A stretch of 7,329 nt of DNA, taken from an uncultured Acetobacteraceae bacterium. Lineage in GTDB: Bacteria; Pseudomonadota; Alphaproteobacteria; Acetobacterales; Acetobacteraceae. The notes under the pieces are model-generated. The model saw only the letters and a list, made by a program, of their open reading frames with translations, was not told where the DNA came from and ran no database searches. The DNA is taken from the NCBI GenBank assembly GCA_937874445.1, contig CALNAL010000263.1:1-7329 (forward strand). Direction: 5' to 3'. Positions 5,615 to 7,329 of this stretch are shown in pieces. The position numbers and the translations under genes were made by a program. Numbering within the stretch: position 1 is the first letter of the stretch; each line of letters begins with the position of its first letter.

Positions 5615-5839
5615 ATGCCCGGGGCGAAAAATCGTGGCTTCGACGTTCCGCAGGACACGGAACAGGAGGAAGCGGACCGGCAGACGGCCTCCCTGGCGGG
5701 GCTGGCGGCGGCGCTGCTGCTGGTGGTGATGAGTCTCTATCTGGTGCACCAGCTGGCGCGCGAGACCCGGCTGGAGGATTGCCTGATGGCCGGGCGCAGC
5801 AACTGCGATCTGCTGGTCGCCCCGCCGCCGCGGGGTTGA
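5615..5839 (+). CDS. Small single-pass membrane protein, unknown function
   Basis: A 74-residue protein. A polar N-terminus (1-25, rich in D/E/Q) is followed by one hydrophobic segment of about 23 residues (SLAGLAAALLLVVMSLYLVHQ) and a short tail with the motif EDCLMAGRSNCD, containing two Cys ten residues apart. There is no signal-peptidase site, so it is probably a bitopic inner-membrane protein. The Cys pair would suit a disulfide or metal site if the tail is periplasmic. The frame stays open upstream, but this ATG has GGAG 9 bp before it. Small proteins with an E-D-C-L-x-x-G-R-x-N-C tail occur, as I recall, in Rhodospirillales as unnamed proteins. The next gene, creatininase-like, starts 52 bp downstream on the same strand and may be co-transcribed. 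Confidence 0.75.
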   Translation: MPGAKNRGFDVPQDTEQEEADRQTASLAGLAAALLLVVMSLYLVHQLARETRLEDCLMAGRSNCDLLVAPPPRG

Positions 5840-5891
5840 CGCGCGCAGGGATGAGGACAAGCGTGCCGGGAGAACCCGGAGGGCTTCCCTG

Positions 5892-6584
5892 ATGCGCATT
5901 GCCGAGATGGACTGGCGGAGTGTCGAGGACTGGACCAACGCCGACGACCGCGCGGTGCTGCCGCTGGGCAGCGTGGAGCAGCACGCGGGTCTGTCGCTGG
6001 CCACCGACACGATCCTCGCCGAGCGGGTCGCAGTGGCGGCAGCGGATCCCACGGGAATCCCGGTGTTCCCGGTGCAGCCGTTCGGGGTGTCGCCCTATTT
6101 CCAGGCCTTCCCGGGCAGCGTGACGCTGCGGGTGGAAACCTTCTGCGCCCTGCTGCGCGACATGCTCGACAGCCTGAAGCGGGGGGGATTCCGGCGCATC
6201 CTGATCGTCAACGGCCATGGCGGCAACGCGCCGGGGGCCTCGCTTGCGCAGGAGTGGCTGATGGACAACCCGGACTGCCGGGTCCGCTGGCACGACTGGT
6301 GGCGGGCCCCGAAAACCTGGGCGAAGGTGATCGAGACCGACCCGCTGGCGCGCCATGCCGGGTGGATGGAGAATTTCCCCTGGACCCGCCTGGCCGGCAC
6401 CCCGACCGAGGGGAGCAAGGGGCCGGTGGACCTCGACCGGCTGAAGACCCTGGCGCCCTTCGAGGCGCGCACGGAGCTGGAGGACGGCAGCTACGGCGGC
6501 GCGGTGGCGCACGACGATGCCGCGATGGCGGCGATCTGGGAGGTGGCGGTGGCGGAAACCCGGGCGCTGCTGGAGGCCTGGTAG
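5892..6584 (+). CDS. Creatininase-family metallohydrolase
   Basis: A 230-residue protein of the creatininase/FAPy-deformylase superfamily: cytoplasmic, usually binding two divalent metal ions and hydrolysing amide bonds. Metal ligands can be placed: E29 and H31 in GSVEQH, D39 in LATDT, H109 in VNGHGGN, and E160 in HAGWMEN. The first motif reads EQHAGLSLATD, one residue shorter than the usual EQHGPHLPLxTD, and the later DHAGxxET motif is reduced to HAGxxEN. This marks a side branch of the family, so the substrate is unlikely to be creatinine by default. The start has GGAGGG (5878-5883) 8 bp before the ATG. It follows the small membrane protein gene. A possible terminator lies at 6618-6652. The family assignment is firm. 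Confidence 0.9.
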   Translation: MRIAEMDWRSVEDWTNADDRAVLPLGSVEQHAGLSLATDTILAERVAVAAADPTGIPVFPVQPFGVSPYFQAFPGSVTLRVETFCALLRDMLDSLKRGGFRRILIVNGHGGNAPGASLAQEWLMDNPDCRVRWHDWWRAPKTWAKVIETDPLARHAGWMENFPWTRLAGTPTEGSKGPVDLDRLKTLAPFEARTELEDGSYGGAVAHDDAAMAAIWEVAVAETRALLEAW

Positions 6585-6617
6585 AGGTTTCCGGCGGCGT
6601 CAGTCCCGGCGAAGGGC

Positions 6618-6652
6618 TCTGCGAACTCCACGCAGAACTGCGACAATTTTTT
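6618..6652 (+). terminator. Candidate intrinsic terminator after the creatininase-like gene
   Basis: TCTGCG (6618-6623) pairs with CGCAGA (6631-6636). Alternatively CGCAG pairs with CTGCG (6631-6642). A run of six T (6647-6652) follows within a few bases. The stem is short and the two foldings exclude each other, so this is only moderately convincing. Confidence 0.4.
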
Positions 6653-6779
6653 GATCACGTTTTTGTGATTTTCAGGAACATTCACGGCAGTCACGCCGGG
6701 AAATGTGCTACCCGTGTGGACATCGAGAAATCCAGCGGAATTTTCCAGGCGCAAGATTCTGGAATTTCGGCGGAAAACG

Positions 6780-6813
6780 GGGCCTCCTACTGGGTTTCCC
6801 CCAGTATTGGCCC
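6780..6813 (+). promoter_or_regulatory. Leader hairpin upstream of the small His/Ala-rich gene
   Basis: GGGCC (6780-6784) pairs with GGCCC (6809-6813), and TACTGGG (6788-6794) with CCCAGTA (6800-6806), around the loop TTTCC, with a small TCC/TT internal loop. The 12-bp composite stem ends 11 bases before the strong AGGGGAGGG ribosome-binding site. It may stabilise the message or modulate translation; it matches no riboswitch that I recognise. Confidence 0.4.
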
Positions 6814-6839
6814 TGTCACACCAAGGGGAGGGTTTCATC

Positions 6840-7139
6840 GTGCTGAAGTCTTCCGGCTCCTCTATTGGTATGCCCCGGGAGCCCGGGGTCAGCCACGCGG
6901 TTGCCGCAGAAGCCCATGAACACGCCGCCCGCGCGCACCGGCTCGCTGCCGAGCAGTGCGCCCGCGGCAATTTCCTCGCCGCCCAGGAGTTTGCCCGCCA
7001 GGCCTCCGCCCAGGCTCACAGCGCGGCCGCCCTGTCGGCCAACGCCCAGGAGCGGACGCGCGAGATGCCCGGCCAGGATGGACGGCTCGCGGCGACCCCG
7101 ATCCCGACCGCCCGGAGCCTGACGCCCGAAGCCGCCTAA
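6840..7139 (+). CDS. Small His/Ala-rich helical protein, unknown function
   Basis: A 99-residue soluble protein with no signal peptide or membrane segment. I chose GTG at 6840 because AGGGGAGGG ends 7 bp upstream. An in-frame ATG at 6870 lacks a comparable site and would give 89 aa. Residues 19-73 should form two Ala-rich amphipathic helices broken at A41-R42-G43-N44, with regularly spaced His/Glu (H19, H26, H28, H33, H60) and one Cys (C40). The pattern AxEHAxxAHxxAAE ... GNFxxAxxxAxxA ... AHSxxA recalls small proteobacterial His-rich proteins of the type AAEHHxxAAxHHxxGNHxxAAHHA, whose role is unclear. The last 25 residues are low-complexity and probably disordered. It has its own leader hairpin and AT-rich upstream region, so is probably expressed independently. 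Confidence 0.7.
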   Translation: MLKSSGSSIGMPREPGVSHAVAAEAHEHAARAHRLAAEQCARGNFLAAQEFARQASAQAHSAAALSANAQERTREMPGQDGRLAATPIPTARSLTPEAA

Positions 7140-7216
7140 GGCGGGGCCGCCTGAGATGGGGCTGCGTGAGACGACGGGCCGCCTGAAGCGAGGCTGCCCC
7201 TCAGGGCGCTTCCAGG
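7132..7216. repeat. Inverted and direct repeats after the last complete gene
   Basis: CCGCC-TAA-GGCGG (7132-7144) folds around the stop codon of the small gene. GGGCCGCCTGA occurs twice (7144-7154 and 7176-7186). CCTGAAGCG (7182-7190) pairs with CGCTTCCAGG (7207-7216) with one bulge, around an inner GCCC-CTCA-GGGC. The last structure may end transcription, but no T-tract follows. Confidence 0.35.
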
Positions 7217-7329
7217 GTGCTGGCCGTGCGCCCCGGGGCCCGCGGCGGCAGGGGGGGTGTTGTGGGGCCTCCCGCGGCCTCGCGGGTGGGCCCGCGCCGC
7301 CCGGCGCCGGCGGGGCGGGGGGGGTGGCG
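7201..7329 (-). CDS. Possible 3' end of a minus-strand gene (partial)
   Basis: On the minus strand a frame is open from the window edge to a TGA at 7203-7201, giving 42 residues that end in GRTASTLEAP. They are Pro/Arg/Ala/Gly-rich, as in disordered C-terminal tails. In DNA this GC-rich a frame of this length can be open by chance, and no domain is visible. It is listed because the stop falls in the loop of the 7182-7216 inverted repeat, as would suit a convergent gene end. Confidence 0.2.
   Translation of the reverse strand, partial: RHPPRPAGAGRRGPTREAAGGPTTPPLPPRAPGRTASTLEAP

Larger units (their letters stand above)
6585..6839. other. AT-rich intergenic stretch
   Basis: There is no credible gene in these 255 bp. 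The stretch around 6640-6780 is much more AT-rich than its neighbours. It contains hairpins listed separately, plus ATCAC-GTTTTT-GTGAT (6654-6669) followed by TTT, and GGAATTT twice (near 6738 and 6761). The composition shift suggests regulatory DNA for the downstream small gene. No clear -35/-10 pair could be fixed. Confidence 0.5.

Noticed and set aside
5175..6512. Long minus-strand open frame opposite the small membrane protein and creatininase-like genes
   Set aside because: The product is Pro/Arg/Gly low-complexity, crosses the repeat element, and is antisense to a gene with recognisable metal-binding motifs.

Overview
The window is GC-rich bacterial DNA with GC-dominated third codon positions. 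The protein families, the CTAG-bounded 'CTAGAGCA' palindromes and the palindrome-rich intergenic repeat point to an alphaproteobacterium. Rhodospirillales/Acetobacteraceae is my best guess; it rests on recollection of similar proteins and repeats, not on a search. No rRNA, tRNA, CRISPR array, transposase, phage gene or replication origin is visible.

Layout. (1) 48-1595 (-): a ThDP-dependent enzyme of the 'acetolactate synthase large subunit-like' group. (2) 1596-1730: a divergent control region with two adjacent dyads. (3) 1731-2732 (+): a CtBP-like D-2-hydroxyacid dehydrogenase. (4) 2729-3643 (-): a LysR-type regulator whose stop codon overlaps the dehydrogenase stop in a shared CTAG. (5) 3644-3782: an AT-rich divergent promoter with a LysR-type dyad. 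(6) 3783-4556 (+): an SDR oxidoreductase. (7) 4557-4670: two palindromic repeat units between convergent genes. (8) 4667-5284 (-): an AlkA-type 3-methyladenine DNA glycosylase. (9) 5330-5498: a compact palindrome mosaic with imperfect terminal inverted repeats, which looks like a non-coding mobile repeat. (10) 5615-5839 (+): a small single-pass membrane protein, followed 52 bp later by (11) 5892-6584 (+), a variant creatininase-family metallohydrolase. (12) 6585-6839: an AT-rich non-coding stretch with a possible terminator and a hairpin leader. (13) 6840-7139 (+): a small His/Ala-rich helical protein with a GTG start. (14) 7140-7329: very G-rich sequence, possibly holding the 3' end of a minus-strand gene.

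Function. Genes 1, 3, 4 and 6 look like a small catabolic or detoxification module for 2-oxo/2-hydroxy acids: a carboligase or decarboxylase acting on a 2-oxoacid, a 2-hydroxyacid dehydrogenase, an NAD(P)H-linked ketone/alcohol oxidoreductase and one LysR regulator. The substrate cannot be read from the sequence. The glycosylase is a stand-alone DNA-repair gene. The membrane protein and creatininase-like gene may be co-transcribed. I found no clearly new multi-gene system. The least explained parts are the two repeat regions, the paired dyads at 1615-1649, and the two small uncharacterised proteins.
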